DNA of 64,000 bases from Roseibium salinum (GTDB taxonomy: Bacteria; Pseudomonadota; Alphaproteobacteria; Rhizobiales; Stappiaceae): contig NZ_JAPEVI010000003.1 of the NCBI RefSeq assembly GCF_026240905.1, positions 2,170,001 to 2,234,000 on the forward strand. The letters run 5' to 3'. Position numbers and translations under genes: made by a program. Positions within the stretch are counted from its first letter, which is position 1, and every line of letters begins with the position of its first letter. Positions 54,235 through 63,700 of the stretch are shown piece after piece. The notes beneath the pieces were generated by a model. That model saw only the letters and a list, made by a program, of their open reading frames with translations. It was not told where the DNA came from and ran no database searches.

Positions 54235-55317
54235 ATGTTGCGCCACCTGAGAATGACTGCGGCCGCAGGGCTTGCGGCCGCGATGTCCATGACGGCGAGC
54301 GCCGATGAAATCAGCTTTACCGACCACGAGGGCCGCACGGTTTCGCTTGCCAGACCGGCGGAACGCATCGCGTCCATTCCCATCCCTATGGCGTCCACGC
54401 TGATCGCCATCGACGGCGGCACCGAACGCCTCGTCGGCATGAACCCGCGGGCCAAAAGCGCAATCCTGGAAGGGATTCTGGGCGAGATCTTTCCCACCGC
54501 GAAGGACATTTCCTCCGATATCACCGCACCGAATTTCATTCCAAATGTGGAAGAACTGGCCGCCACCCGTCCGGATCTGGTGATCCAGTGGGCCGGACGC
54601 GGACCGGATTATGTCGATCCGATCCTCAATGCCGGTCTCACCACCATGCTGATCTCCTACGGCACGGAGGCCAAGACCCGCGAATACATGACGTGGGCCG
54701 CCGAAGCCATGGGCAAGCCGGAGCGCATCGCCGCGCTGATCGACTGGCGCGAGCAGGTGTTGCAGGAGATCCAGTCCAAAACGGCGGAGATCCCGGAAGA
54801 GGACAAGCCCTCCGTGCTCTATCTGCTGCGTGCCCAGGAAGTGCTGCGCACCTCCGGTGAAGAAGGCAACTACAACGCCTTTTACATCAAGCTGGCCGGC
54901 GGCAAGGTGGCCTCGGCCTCCCTGCCCGCGGGCTGGGCCGACGTGAACGCGGAACAGATTGCCGCCTGGAACCCGGATGTCATCCTGCTGAATTCCTTCG
55001 AGGACGAGCTCAGGACCGACCGGATCTACAATGACCCGATCCTGGGCCTCACCAACGCTGCGCAAGGCAAACGCATCTACAAGATGCCGCTCGGCGGCTA
55101 TCGCTGGGATCCGCCCAACCAGGAGAGCCCGCTGACCTGGATGTGGCTTGCCAAACTGCTGCATCCGGAGATCTTTCAGTACGATCTGCGGGAAGAGATG
55201 AAAAAGGCCTACAAGACCATCTACGGCCATGACCTGAACGACGAGCAGATCGACACGATCCTGCGCGTCGAGACGCAGGGCGAGGCCGCGGATTATGCCC
55301 AGTTCAAGGCCGAATAG
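54235..55317 (+). CDS. ABC importer substrate-binding protein, metal-chelate (FecB/BtuF-like) type
   Basis: 360 aa from ATG 54235 (MLRHLRMTAAAGLAAAMSMT), the ATG best spaced from AAAGGGGG; ATG 54229 is too close to it. Signal peptide about 24 residues (ending TASADE). TroA-type binding fold: FTDHEGRTVSLARPAERIAS and IPNVEELAATRPDLVIQWAG, then a helix backbone and WMWLAKLLHPEIFQYDLREE. This family carries siderophores, cobalamin, haem or oxyanions; the substrate is not evident. First gene of six tightly linked genes. Confidence 0.88.
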   Translation: MLRHLRMTAAAGLAAAMSMTASADEISFTDHEGRTVSLARPAERIASIPIPMASTLIAIDGGTERLVGMNPRAKSAILEGILGEIFPTAKDISSDITAPNFIPNVEELAATRPDLVIQWAGRGPDYVDPILNAGLTTMLISYGTEAKTREYMTWAAEAMGKPERIAALIDWREQVLQEIQSKTAEIPEEDKPSVLYLLRAQEVLRTSGEEGNYNAFYIKLAGGKVASASLPAGWADVNAEQIAAWNPDVILLNSFEDELRTDRIYNDPILGLTNAAQGKRIYKMPLGGYRWDPPNQESPLTWMWLAKLLHPEIFQYDLREEMKKAYKTIYGHDLNDEQIDTILRVETQGEAADYAQFKAE

Positions 55318-55320
55318 CCC

Positions 55321-56385
55321 ATGAGCATGACCGAAACGGCCGGTGAGATGCCCCGGCCGTCTCTCGCCCGGATTGGCCGCCGGATCGGCATGTTCGGCAG
55401 CCTGACCGTTGCCCTTGTCGTCTCCATGGTTTTCGCGCTCAGTGCCGGCCGTTTCGAGATCTCCCCGTTGCGTCTGCTGGAAATCATCCACGCCTGCGTC
55501 AGCAACGGCTTTGTGGTCGCGAACGAGATCGACGCGCGTATCGTGCTGCTGGTGCGCCTCCCCCGGCTGCTGCTTGCCGCCCTGTGCGGTGGTGCACTCG
55601 CCATCGGCGGCACGGCCCTTCAGGGCGTCTTCCGCAATCCTCTCGTTTCACCGCAGGTACTCGGCATCAGCCAGGGAGCGGCCTTCGGCGGCGCCCTGAT
55701 GATCCTGATCGGCTACAGCGGCATCGTGCTGCTCGGCGCGGCATTCCTTATGGGGCTCGTGGCGCTGATCCTGGTCGGCTTCATCGCCCGCATCGACGGG
55801 CGCACCGAGGTCCTCTCGGTCATCCTGTCGGGCATGATCGTCGGCGCCCTCTTCGCGGCTCTCGTTTCAATCCTGCAATTCGTCGCGGATCCCAACTCGT
55901 CCCTTCCCGCGATCGTCTACTGGCTGATGGGTTCCTTTTCGACCGCCACCTGGGAGCGGCTGGGAATGGCGGTACCGGGCCTGGCACTGGGCCTGACACT
56001 CGTCTGGCTGCTGCGCTACCGGCTCAATGTCCTGGCTCTGGACGACATGGAGGCCAGGAGCATGGGCATCAATCCGGAACGGGAGCGCTGGTACATCTTT
56101 GCAGCGATCGCCCTGATGACCGGAACCACCGTGGCCGTTGCCGGCGTCGTGGGCTGGATCGGCCTCGTGGTCCCGCATGCGGCGCGCATTCTGGTCGGTG
56201 AGGATCACCGCACGCTGGTCCCGGCCGCCGGCCTTGTGGGCGCTGCCTATCTGGTCTTCATCGACACCCTGGCCCGCACGGCAACGTCCGCCGAGATCCC
56301 CTTGGGGGTCCTGACCGCCCTGATTGGCGCACCGGTGTTCGGCCTGCTGCTGCGCCGCCATTTCCGGGAGGCGAACCGCGCATGA
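55321..56385 (+). CDS. ABC importer permease, FecCD family
   Basis: 354 aa, 4 nt after the binding-protein stop. About ten membrane helices with FecCD/BtuC marks: RLPRLLLAALCGGALAIGGT, ALQGVFRNPLVSPQVLGISQ (L-x-NPLAxP type), and VAGVVGWIGLVVPHAARILV before the C-terminal helices. Forms a homodimeric channel. Its stop overlaps the ATPase start (ATGA). Confidence 0.93.
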   Translation: MSMTETAGEMPRPSLARIGRRIGMFGSLTVALVVSMVFALSAGRFEISPLRLLEIIHACVSNGFVVANEIDARIVLLVRLPRLLLAALCGGALAIGGTALQGVFRNPLVSPQVLGISQGAAFGGALMILIGYSGIVLLGAAFLMGLVALILVGFIARIDGRTEVLSVILSGMIVGALFAALVSILQFVADPNSSLPAIVYWLMGSFSTATWERLGMAVPGLALGLTLVWLLRYRLNVLALDDMEARSMGINPERERWYIFAAIALMTGTTVAVAGVVGWIGLVVPHAARILVGEDHRTLVPAAGLVGAAYLVFIDTLARTATSAEIPLGVLTALIGAPVFGLLLRRHFREANRA

Positions 56386-57140
56386 TTGGTCTTCACAAGG
56401 CAAGCGTCCGCTTCGGCACGCGCACAATTTTCACCGACACGAGCTTTCAGGTCGGGATCGGCGAGAGCCTTGCCATTCTGGGTCCGAACGGGCGCGGCAA
56501 GACCACGATGCTGCGCTCGGTGCTCGGCTTCCAGCCATTGAGTTCCGGCCGTCGCATTGCCCCGGACATCGCCGGCTACGTGCCGCAACACGGCGCGAGC
56601 CAGGCCAGGCTCTCCGGCCTTGAAGTCGTCACCATGGGCCGCGCCCGGCAGATCGGCCTCTTTGGCCAGCCCGGCGAGGCGGATCGGCAGGCTGCGCGCG
56701 ACGCGCTGGCGCGTATCGGTGCCGAAGCCCTCGCGGAGCGGCGCTACGATCTGATGTCCGGCGGCCAGCGGCAGATGGTGCTGATCGCCCGGGCGATCGC
56801 CACCGGCTCCCCGGCCCTCGTCCTCGACGAGCCCACTTCGGCGCTGGACCTGGGCAATCAGGCGCGCACGCTGGACCTGATCAACAGCCTCAGAGCCGAC
56901 AGGGCGCATGCTGTGCTCTTCACCACCCACGACCCCAACCACGCGCTGGCCTGCGCCGACAGGGTTCTTTTGATGATGCCTGACGGCGAAGAGATGATCG
57001 GACCGGTGGAGGAGCTTATCCAGTCCGAACCGCTCAGCCGTCTCTACGGGGTTGCCATGACCTGGGGCAGCCTCACCGGGCCGGACGGTGCGCAGCGCAG
57101 GGCGATCCTACCCTCCTTCAGCGGGCGTCACGCCGCATGA
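56382..57140 (+). CDS. ABC importer ATP-binding protein, FecE/BtuD type
   Basis: 252 aa. Walker A GPNGRGKT (34-41), signature LMSGGQRQMVLIARAI, Walker B LVLDEPTSALD, H-loop in FTTHDPNHALA. Powers the FecCD permease. Its start overlaps the permease stop, and its own stop overlaps the next gene (ATGA), so the following genes are likely made with the transporter. Confidence 0.94.
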   Translation: MIGLHKASVRFGTRTIFTDTSFQVGIGESLAILGPNGRGKTTMLRSVLGFQPLSSGRRIAPDIAGYVPQHGASQARLSGLEVVTMGRARQIGLFGQPGEADRQAARDALARIGAEALAERRYDLMSGGQRQMVLIARAIATGSPALVLDEPTSALDLGNQARTLDLINSLRADRAHAVLFTTHDPNHALACADRVLLMMPDGEEMIGPVEELIQSEPLSRLYGVAMTWGSLTGPDGAQRRAILPSFSGRHAA

Positions 57141-57742
57141 CCACGCTCTACATCCAATCCACCTTCGAGGACCCGCCGGAGCCGGTCTGTCAGGCGGGTA
57201 AAGACGGGCGGCTGACGGTCATCCGGCAGGAAGATCTCAGCTCTTCGGACTTTCAACGCGCGCGCGGGATCATTACGCACAATCAGCTGGATCAGAACGC
57301 CTTTATGAAACTGAAGGACGCGCTGGAGGCTTTTCTGGATCGCGGCGGACGCTGGTTCTTCAACGGCCATATCGTGCGGCCGCTGCTTGACGGATTGAAG
57401 ACCTACCAGCCGATGGAAGCGCCATCGTTTCGTGACTTTGCGCAGACGCGCCTTGCAGAGCATCCGATCTTCCACGGCATCGAGATCTCCCATCTGGAAA
57501 CCAACAAAGGGGTCGGCGGCTTCTATGGCCGGGGCGCCAACCCGCTGCCCGCAGGCGCGATTGCGGTCACGGGCCTGCGCCAGGGGACGGTGCCGGTGGA
57601 CTGGATCTGGCCGCGCCCCGCAGGCGGCAGGGTCTTCTCCCATGCGGGCAATGATCTCGGCCAGTTCGGCATCGACCAGGGCCTGCCGCCCCTCCTCCAC
57701 GGACGGATCATCGAATGGGCAAGCGGAGGAGACTGCCTGTGA
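57137..57742 (+). CDS. Hypothetical protein, class I amidotransferase/ThuA-like fold (first of two)
   Basis: 201 aa. Starts MTTLYIQSTFEDPPEPVCQA. The alternating strand-helix pattern with RGIITHNQLDQNAFMKLKDA, then LEAFLDRGGRWFFNGH and GGRVFSHAGNDLGQF, resembles ThuA/GATase1-like proteins. No catalytic Cys of true amidotransferases is visible in the expected elbow. It has the same layout as the next gene and may be its paralogue. Overlaps the ATPase gene upstream (ATGA) and the next gene (GTGA). Not assigned to a named family. Confidence 0.72.
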   Translation: MTTLYIQSTFEDPPEPVCQAGKDGRLTVIRQEDLSSSDFQRARGIITHNQLDQNAFMKLKDALEAFLDRGGRWFFNGHIVRPLLDGLKTYQPMEAPSFRDFAQTRLAEHPIFHGIEISHLETNKGVGGFYGRGANPLPAGAIAVTGLRQGTVPVDWIWPRPAGGRVFSHAGNDLGQFGIDQGLPPLLHGRIIEWASGGDCL

Positions 57743-58344
57743 GGATCGTTGCCCCGACCAGTGGCACCTATTACCACATCGAGGCCCTGGAGGGCCCACG
57801 CCATGCGGCATTCTTCGATATGGTGACCTCTCCCGAGGAGCTTTTCGGCGTGCTGACGCCAGGCGATTGCCTGTTCGTACCCTGCCGCACGCCGGCGCAT
57901 CGCATGATCGCACAGAAGGAGGTCGTGGCGGCCCATCTCGACGCCGGCGGCACCGTGGTGGCGACGGGTGAGAGCCACTCGGACCTGTGGCTGCCCGCCA
58001 TCCGCTTTCACCCGGTTCCGACGAACTGGTGGTGGTGGCTGGAACCCGGCGCCGACCTCGGCAACAGGCTCGTCAGCCCTGATCACCCGCTTCTTCACGA
58101 AATGACCAGTGACCATGTCACCTGGCACCTGCACGGCTGGTTCGACGTGCCGGACGGGGCGACAGTGCTGACGGAGGACGCGGAAGGTCGGGCGATCTTC
58201 TACGAGGACCGCGTCTCCACACCCGGCCGCATGATCATTACCTCGCTGGATCCCCAGTACCACCACGGCAGCCACTTCATGCCGGCATCCACCAGGTTCT
58301 TGGACCGGTTCCTGCCCAACCTGAAAGCCTATCTCGATGGATAA
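57739..58344 (+). CDS. Hypothetical protein, class I amidotransferase/ThuA-like fold (second of two)
   Basis: 201 aa from GTG 57739, which overlaps the previous stop and has GGAGGAG about 8 nt upstream; an in-frame ATG 57715 is the alternative. Begins VRIVAPTSGTYYHIEALEGP. Features: LTPGDCLFVPCRTPAHRMIA, HLDAGGTVVATGESHSDLWL, NWWWWLEPGADLGNRLVSPD, GRMIITSLDPQYHHGSHFMP. The last parts (return to a final strand, then HHGS) are typical of ThuA-like domains, and the His/Trp-rich middle could bind a ligand. Overlaps the next gene by 8 nt. Confidence 0.72.
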   Translation: MRIVAPTSGTYYHIEALEGPRHAAFFDMVTSPEELFGVLTPGDCLFVPCRTPAHRMIAQKEVVAAHLDAGGTVVATGESHSDLWLPAIRFHPVPTNWWWWLEPGADLGNRLVSPDHPLLHEMTSDHVTWHLHGWFDVPDGATVLTEDAEGRAIFYEDRVSTPGRMIITSLDPQYHHGSHFMPASTRFLDRFLPNLKAYLDG

Positions 58345-58858
58345 GATCATCGTTCTTGAAAACGGCCATCCGATCACGTTCTCTTTTCCCGAACTGTTGA
58401 AATACCACGGCCCCGGCTTTCCGGGCGGCGTTGCCCATGCGCTGAAGGCCATGCAGGCCGCCTTTCCGCTCCTCGGCGAGGAACCCCTGGAGCGCCGGGA
58501 GGTGGCGATCGAGACCGCGTTCTCCGGCCCTGGAGGCAGGGACTGCATGGAGATGGTTACCCGTTGCGCCACCGACGGCCGACTGACCGTCGACCGTACG
58601 CTTGGCGGCAGCAACGTCATCGACGACCATCCCGGCCCCTATTTCTGGCGGTTCACCTATCGGGGCCGGACCGTCGAGGCGCGGATCAGGCCGGGGCATG
58701 TGCGCGCAGAGTTCGTGCGCCTGGGCGCAAAGCCGGACAAGACACCCGAAGAGACCGCCCGCCACGAAGAGTTGAAGGCGGAAATGGCCGGCCGGCTGGT
58801 GCCGCTCGATGCCAGGGAAGTCTATGACGCAAGGCTGGTGAACGCGGCGGGCAACTAA
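58337..58858 (+). CDS. FmdE-like protein (formylmethanofuran dehydrogenase subunit E family)
   Basis: 173 aa. The N-terminus PELLKYHGPGFPGGVAHALKA and the AFSGPGGRDCMEMVTRCATDGRLTV block resemble the HG--PG--xG and C-x-x-x-x-TGC pattern of FmdE (pfam02663). His24, Gly25, Cys70 and Cys77 would be candidate metal ligands. The C-terminal zinc-finger of long FmdE proteins is missing. Members are linked to molybdenum or tungsten metabolism in archaea. Here it closes a transporter operon. Family assignment is by eye. Confidence 0.62.
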   Translation: MDKIIVLENGHPITFSFPELLKYHGPGFPGGVAHALKAMQAAFPLLGEEPLERREVAIETAFSGPGGRDCMEMVTRCATDGRLTVDRTLGGSNVIDDHPGPYFWRFTYRGRTVEARIRPGHVRAEFVRLGAKPDKTPEETARHEELKAEMAGRLVPLDAREVYDARLVNAAGN

Positions 58859-58880
58859 CTAACTAGCGTTGAAAGCGGTC

Positions 58881-59654
58881 CTAGTCCCTTCTGAAGATCA
58901 CGCTCGCCAGCCAGCCGGTGAATACGGCCAGCGTGACAGCGAGGAGGCCGTAGATGAGCGGGTAATTCTGGGCGAGCTCGAAGGTGATCTGCTCAAAGCC
59001 GATCTTGGCGACGGCCAGGCTCTCTTCGGTCCGGGCAATCACGTTTCCCCTGTGAAACAGGAAGCTTTTCACCTTGTATTCGCCCACCGGAATATTGGCC
59101 GGCAGGGGAATGTTCGTCCTGAACATCGTGTCGGTCAGAAACTCGATCGAGGTTTGCTGTTCCGAATAAAGCCCCACTTCCTGGCGGAGGCGGATGAACG
59201 CGCGGCGGAAGTCGTCGCGGTCGGCAAGCGCGACATCCGACGCCCCGGATACCGGCAGGTTGAGGTGATTGAGACCGATGCCGAGTTCATCGAGAACGCG
59301 GCGGTCAGCCATTTCCCCGATGCTGATCGTGCTGGCGACGGCATAAAAGGACGGCACGTTCTTGAACCGCTCGCCCTCCCGGTTGACCCATACGCCCAGG
59401 AAACGCCCCTTGCGGCGGGTTGTAACGTCCTGAGGAGGGCCTTCGACGACGATTGCAAGATCATATCCGCTCGGCTCGTCCGGCTGGGGATCGATATTGG
59501 TCGCCTGGCCGAAGATCACGATTTCCGTGCCGGTGAAATTGGACTGGATCGACACCACGTCCGAGGAAATTGCGGTCACCAGGTCCCGCTTGTCCTGTGC
59601 GCCGGCGCCGGCAGCCAACACGAGAGCGCAGACAAGGGCGGCCCGGCGTATCAT
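58881..59654 (-). CDS. TIGR02186 family protein, periplasmic with C-terminal helix
   Basis: 257 aa. Signal peptide (MIRRAALVCALVLAAGAGAQ), a periplasmic domain with LVTAISSDVVSIQSNFTGTE and ILFHRGNV-like strands, and one C-terminal membrane helix (YGLLAVTLAVFTGWLASVIF). This is the alphaproteobacterial TIGR02186 family, nearly always beside a TauE/SafE-type transporter, as here: its start overlaps the stop of the upstream TSUP gene (ATGA). Probably a partner of that transporter. Convergent with the FmdE-like gene. Confidence 0.9.
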   Translation of the reverse strand: MIRRAALVCALVLAAGAGAQDKRDLVTAISSDVVSIQSNFTGTEIVIFGQATNIDPQPDEPSGYDLAIVVEGPPQDVTTRRKGRFLGVWVNREGERFKNVPSFYAVASTISIGEMADRRVLDELGIGLNHLNLPVSGASDVALADRDDFRRAFIRLRQEVGLYSEQQTSIEFLTDTMFRTNIPLPANIPVGEYKVKSFLFHRGNVIARTEESLAVAKIGFEQITFELAQNYPLIYGLLAVTLAVFTGWLASVIFRRD

Positions 59655-60580
59655 GAGCCCACCCGATTGCTGACGGCGATGGAATAAAGGTCCTCGGGCA
59701 CCAGCAGCAGATCGACCGCAAAGCGCAGGCCGACACCCAGGACCAGCACGGCCAGGAGGAGCCGCAACTGATCGCCGCGCAGGTTCTGCCCCATGCGGGC
59801 CCCGAACTGTGCCCCGATGACGCCGCCGATCATCAATGTCAGCGCCAGAACGATATCGACCGTTTTCGTGCCCATGGAATGAAACACCGTTGCCGCCGCC
59901 ATGGTGAACAGGATCTGGAACAGGGACGTGCCGATGACGATGCTGGTGGGAACCCGCAGGAGATAGATCAGGGCGGGCACCATCATGAAACCGCCGCCGA
60001 TGCCGAGCACCGTTCCCAGAAACCCGATGATCGCACCCAGACCGACCACCGGGATCACGCTGACATAGAGTTTCGACCGGCGGAACCGCACCTTCAGCGG
60101 AAGGCCGTGGATCCAGTTGTGCTGACCGGGCTTGCGCGCCTTGGGAGCCACACCGGAGCGGCGGCGCCGGATGGCCCGGATCGATTCAAACAGCATCAGC
60201 CCGCCGATCGTTCCCAGGAACGTGACATAGGAGAGCGAGATGACGAGATCGAGCTGGCCGAGGGTCTGCAGGACGTCGAACAGGACAACGCCGACAAACG
60301 ACCCCAGAACACCGCCAACGAGCAGAATGGCCGCCAGTTTGTGATCGATCGCCTTTCGGCGCCAGTAGCTGACAACGGCAGAGGCGGAAGAGGCGACGAC
60401 CTGTGTGGTGACAGTGGCCACGGAAACGGCCGGCGGGATGCCCGAGAAGATCAGCAAGGGCGTCAGAAGAAATCCGCCGCCGATGCCGAACAGGCCCGAC
60501 AGAAAGCCCACAGCCCCGCCCATCAAGAATATCACGAAGATATTCACCGGAAGTTCGGCTATGGGCAGGTATAATTGCAC
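59651..60580 (-). CDS. TSUP family (TauE/SafE-type) membrane permease
   Basis: 309 aa. Eight to nine membrane helices with the TSUP motifs GGAVGFLSGLFGIGGGFLLTP near the N-terminus and GFLGTVLGIGGGFMMVPALI in the second half. The family exports sulfite or sulfonates, or imports other organic or sulfur compounds. The TIGR02186 protein follows with translation coupling. The substrate is unknown; the 200 nt upstream have no feature I can name. Confidence 0.92.
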   Translation of the reverse strand: MQLYLPIAELPVNIFVIFLMGGAVGFLSGLFGIGGGFLLTPLLIFSGIPPAVSVATVTTQVVASSASAVVSYWRRKAIDHKLAAILLVGGVLGSFVGVVLFDVLQTLGQLDLVISLSYVTFLGTIGGLMLFESIRAIRRRRSGVAPKARKPGQHNWIHGLPLKVRFRRSKLYVSVIPVVGLGAIIGFLGTVLGIGGGFMMVPALIYLLRVPTSIVIGTSLFQILFTMAAATVFHSMGTKTVDIVLALTLMIGGVIGAQFGARMGQNLRGDQLRLLLAVLVLGVGLRFAVDLLLVPEDLYSIAVSNRVGS

Positions 60581-60777
60581 AGGGACACGCCGGAACAGAA
60601 CTGCAGATAAGAGTTCGGAATGACTACGTTAAATTGGTTAAAAACCCGTGCCGGCCGGTGTGTCAACCAGCCGGCACGCCATAACGGTTCGCTCCGGCGC
60701 TTTTAAGCCGCGGCAGGACGTATTTCGACAAAATCGCGCCCTGCGGGGGCGTTGAGCCCAGGGTATGGCCCCGTACC

Positions 60778-63700
60778 CTAGATCGCCTGGCTGTTCAATT
60801 CTTTCATCAGCCGGCTGTCGACTTCTCCGGTTTCCGGCAGGCCCAGGCTGCGCTGGAACGCCCGGATCGCGCTGCGCGTGCGGGGTCCCATCTGGCCGTC
60901 CGGCGTGCCCGTGTCGAAGCCGAGATAGTTCAGCTTGTCCTGCGCTGCGCGGATCATCGGGGTATTGTCGACCGCCTGGACGGAGGCCTGGGAAGCGGAC
61001 GGCGAGACGCTGTCCACCCAGTCCGGCTCCATGGTGACCTTGTTCGCCGCCGGCTCCGGCGTAACCAGCTTGAAGGCCTCGACCGCAAGCCGCGCGTTGG
61101 CCAGTGTTTCCTGGTCCATCATGTTGGCCACATCGTCGCGGCGCTTGGCGGCCTCCGGATCGCCCTGGTCAGCGGCTATCGCGAACCACTTGTAGCTGGC
61201 GACGAGATCCTTATCGACGCCGATGCCGCCGGCATAAAGGATGCCCAGATTGAACAGACTGTCCTTCACGCCGTAATTGGCGGCGGCTTCGAACCACTTG
61301 GCGGCAGCGGCATAATCCGGCTGCTCGCCGCCACCCTCGGCATGAAGAACGGCCAGGTTGTGCATTGCCTTGGCATTGCCGGCTTCAGCGGCGCTGGTGT
61401 ACCAGGCCCTGGCTTTGGCAAGGTCCTTCTCCACGCCGCGGCCTTTTTCGTAAAGGCTGGCGAGGCGGTACTGCGCCGGCGGCAGGCCTTTTTGGGCCGC
61501 TTTCTGGTACCAGACAGCGGCCCTGGCCAGATCGGCGGGCACGCCATTGCCTTCCGTGTATTTGACACCGACCAGAAACTCCGCTGCCGGGTTGCCGCTT
61601 GCCGCGGCGCTGCGCAGGGCCATCGGACCGACGCCTTCCGGCGGCAGGTTGGCGATCAGGTTGGACGCGGCCTCACCGGTTCCGGCTGCAGTATCGTCGG
61701 CCGGTGTGAAGGCGGCCGGGTTTTCGCCCTGGTGCGCGCCGAAGCTGCTGGCAACACCAGCGGGCGGCGCGAAGGCCAGTTCGGTTTCAGGCGCCAGAGT
61801 TCCGGTTGCCGATGCGGCCTGGACGTTATCCGAGGCTGCAACCGATGCCGAACGCGGCGCGGAGGCAGCCGGAGTGGAAATGGCGGGAGCGGAGCCGGCG
61901 GCCGACGTTTCCGCCGGGGCTTCCGGGTTCGGAGTCTGCGTGGCTGACGAGGCGGAACTCGCAGCAACGGTGCGCGCTGGTTCCGGTGCTTCCTTTACGG
62001 CGGCCGCCTCGGCCGCCATCTCGGCTGCCTTTTCCTGTGCGGTTGCCTCAGCCGCAGCAGCAGTCAGATCCGTTTCCTCGCTTGCAGGTGCAACTTCGAC
62101 GGTCTCGACCTTTTCCGGCGTGACGGCGGCAAGGTCCGCGCCTTCGTCCGGCGCATCGCCTGCCAGCCGGAAGACCTGCAGCGTCCCGATCAGAAGAACG
62201 ACGGCGGCGGCGGTGTACAGGATGGCGCGGCGCCGGCCACCCGGGCTCGGCGTGTTTTCCGGCGCCGGGCGGTCGCCAGGCAGAACCGTTGCGTCGTTGG
62301 CTTCAAAAGCCTTGTCCGCAATATCCTCAACGGCCAGTTCCAGATCGTCCGCCGGCTCCTGGTCGGCCTCGGCGGCGGCGGCCGACTTGTCGCGTTTCAG
62401 GACGTTGCGCAACCAGCCGACGCGCGCCCGGCCGCGCTCTTCGTCGGCCAGTTCGGAATCGGTGCCGGCCTTTTGCTTTTTCTCAAGCTGCGCTGCTTCC
62501 GCGGAGGCTGCCTGCGCCGCCCGCCGCGCAGCGGCAATGAAATCCGCCTTGCGGTCGCGCACACGTTCCTGGGGCCGGTCGTTTTCCGAACCCTCGGACC
62601 GGTTCGCCTGATTGTCCTCACGGGGCTTCGACGACCCGTAGTTCGGGAAAGCGAGGATATCCTCCTCGCTCCTGGCCGGCGAAAAACTGGCGGCCGGTGC
62701 CGTGGCGTCGGTCCGTTCCAGGTTGTCCAGCCGTTCGGTCAGGGAGCCGAGAACGGACTTGACGCCGTCAAAGGTATTGCGGGTCCGCTCTTCACCGCCT
62801 TCGGCGGCGTCCAGCAAACGCTTCAGATCGCCCTGCAGGGCCGTGATGGCTTCGTCATACTGGGAATTTTTCAGCGCCGGAGCATTCGCAACGGCTTCGG
62901 CCGCCGCCTTCCTGGCGATGCCGGCGACATCGGTGCGGGTCTGCTCGAGGCTCTGCTCGATCCGCTCCAGGACAGGCGAGAACTGTTCAACGCTGAGCGC
63001 CTTGGAGGAGGTCTCTTCGATCTGCTCCGCGAGCGCTGCAACCTTTTCGCCGAGTAGTTCGAAACGGCTGTCATCCGTGGCGTCGGCTCCCTTGGAGACG
63101 ATCTGGGCCAGATCCGATATCCGCCTTTCCAGTGCGTCCGTGGAGGCCGGGGCGGCGACGGAAGCGCGCATGGAACCGATTTCCTCGCGCAGTTTGTCTA
63201 GGTCCGCCGTGGTGACCGTATCCCTGGGCTGATCCAGACGCACGGTCAGATCGTTCAGCCGCTCCTGCAACTGATTGAGGAACTTGCCGTCCGGAGCGCC
63301 ACTTGACTTCATGGCGGCCGCATCGAGAACCGGCACGGGCCGCGAGGCCCTCTTCTCGATCGTGTCGATCTTTCCGGAGATCATCTCCAGCCGCTTTTCC
63401 AGCGCCTCGAAAGCACCGGCATTCGCCGAGGGCAGCGGGCCGGCCTGTTCCATGCGCTCCAGGCGGTCGACAATTTCGTTGAGGCGGCGGTCGACGTGGG
63501 ACATGTGCTCATGGTCCACCGGCGCCGCACGGTCGTCGGCCATCATGCCGACGATGTCTTCAAGGCGCCCCTGAAGCCGGGAGATGGTCTCCGGCTCCGG
63601 CATGCGGTCTTCCATGGCCGAGAGGCGGCTGTCGAGGCCGCGCTGCTCGCGGGCCAGAACCTCCAGGTCGTCCAGCCGGCCGGAGACGAATTTCATCCGG

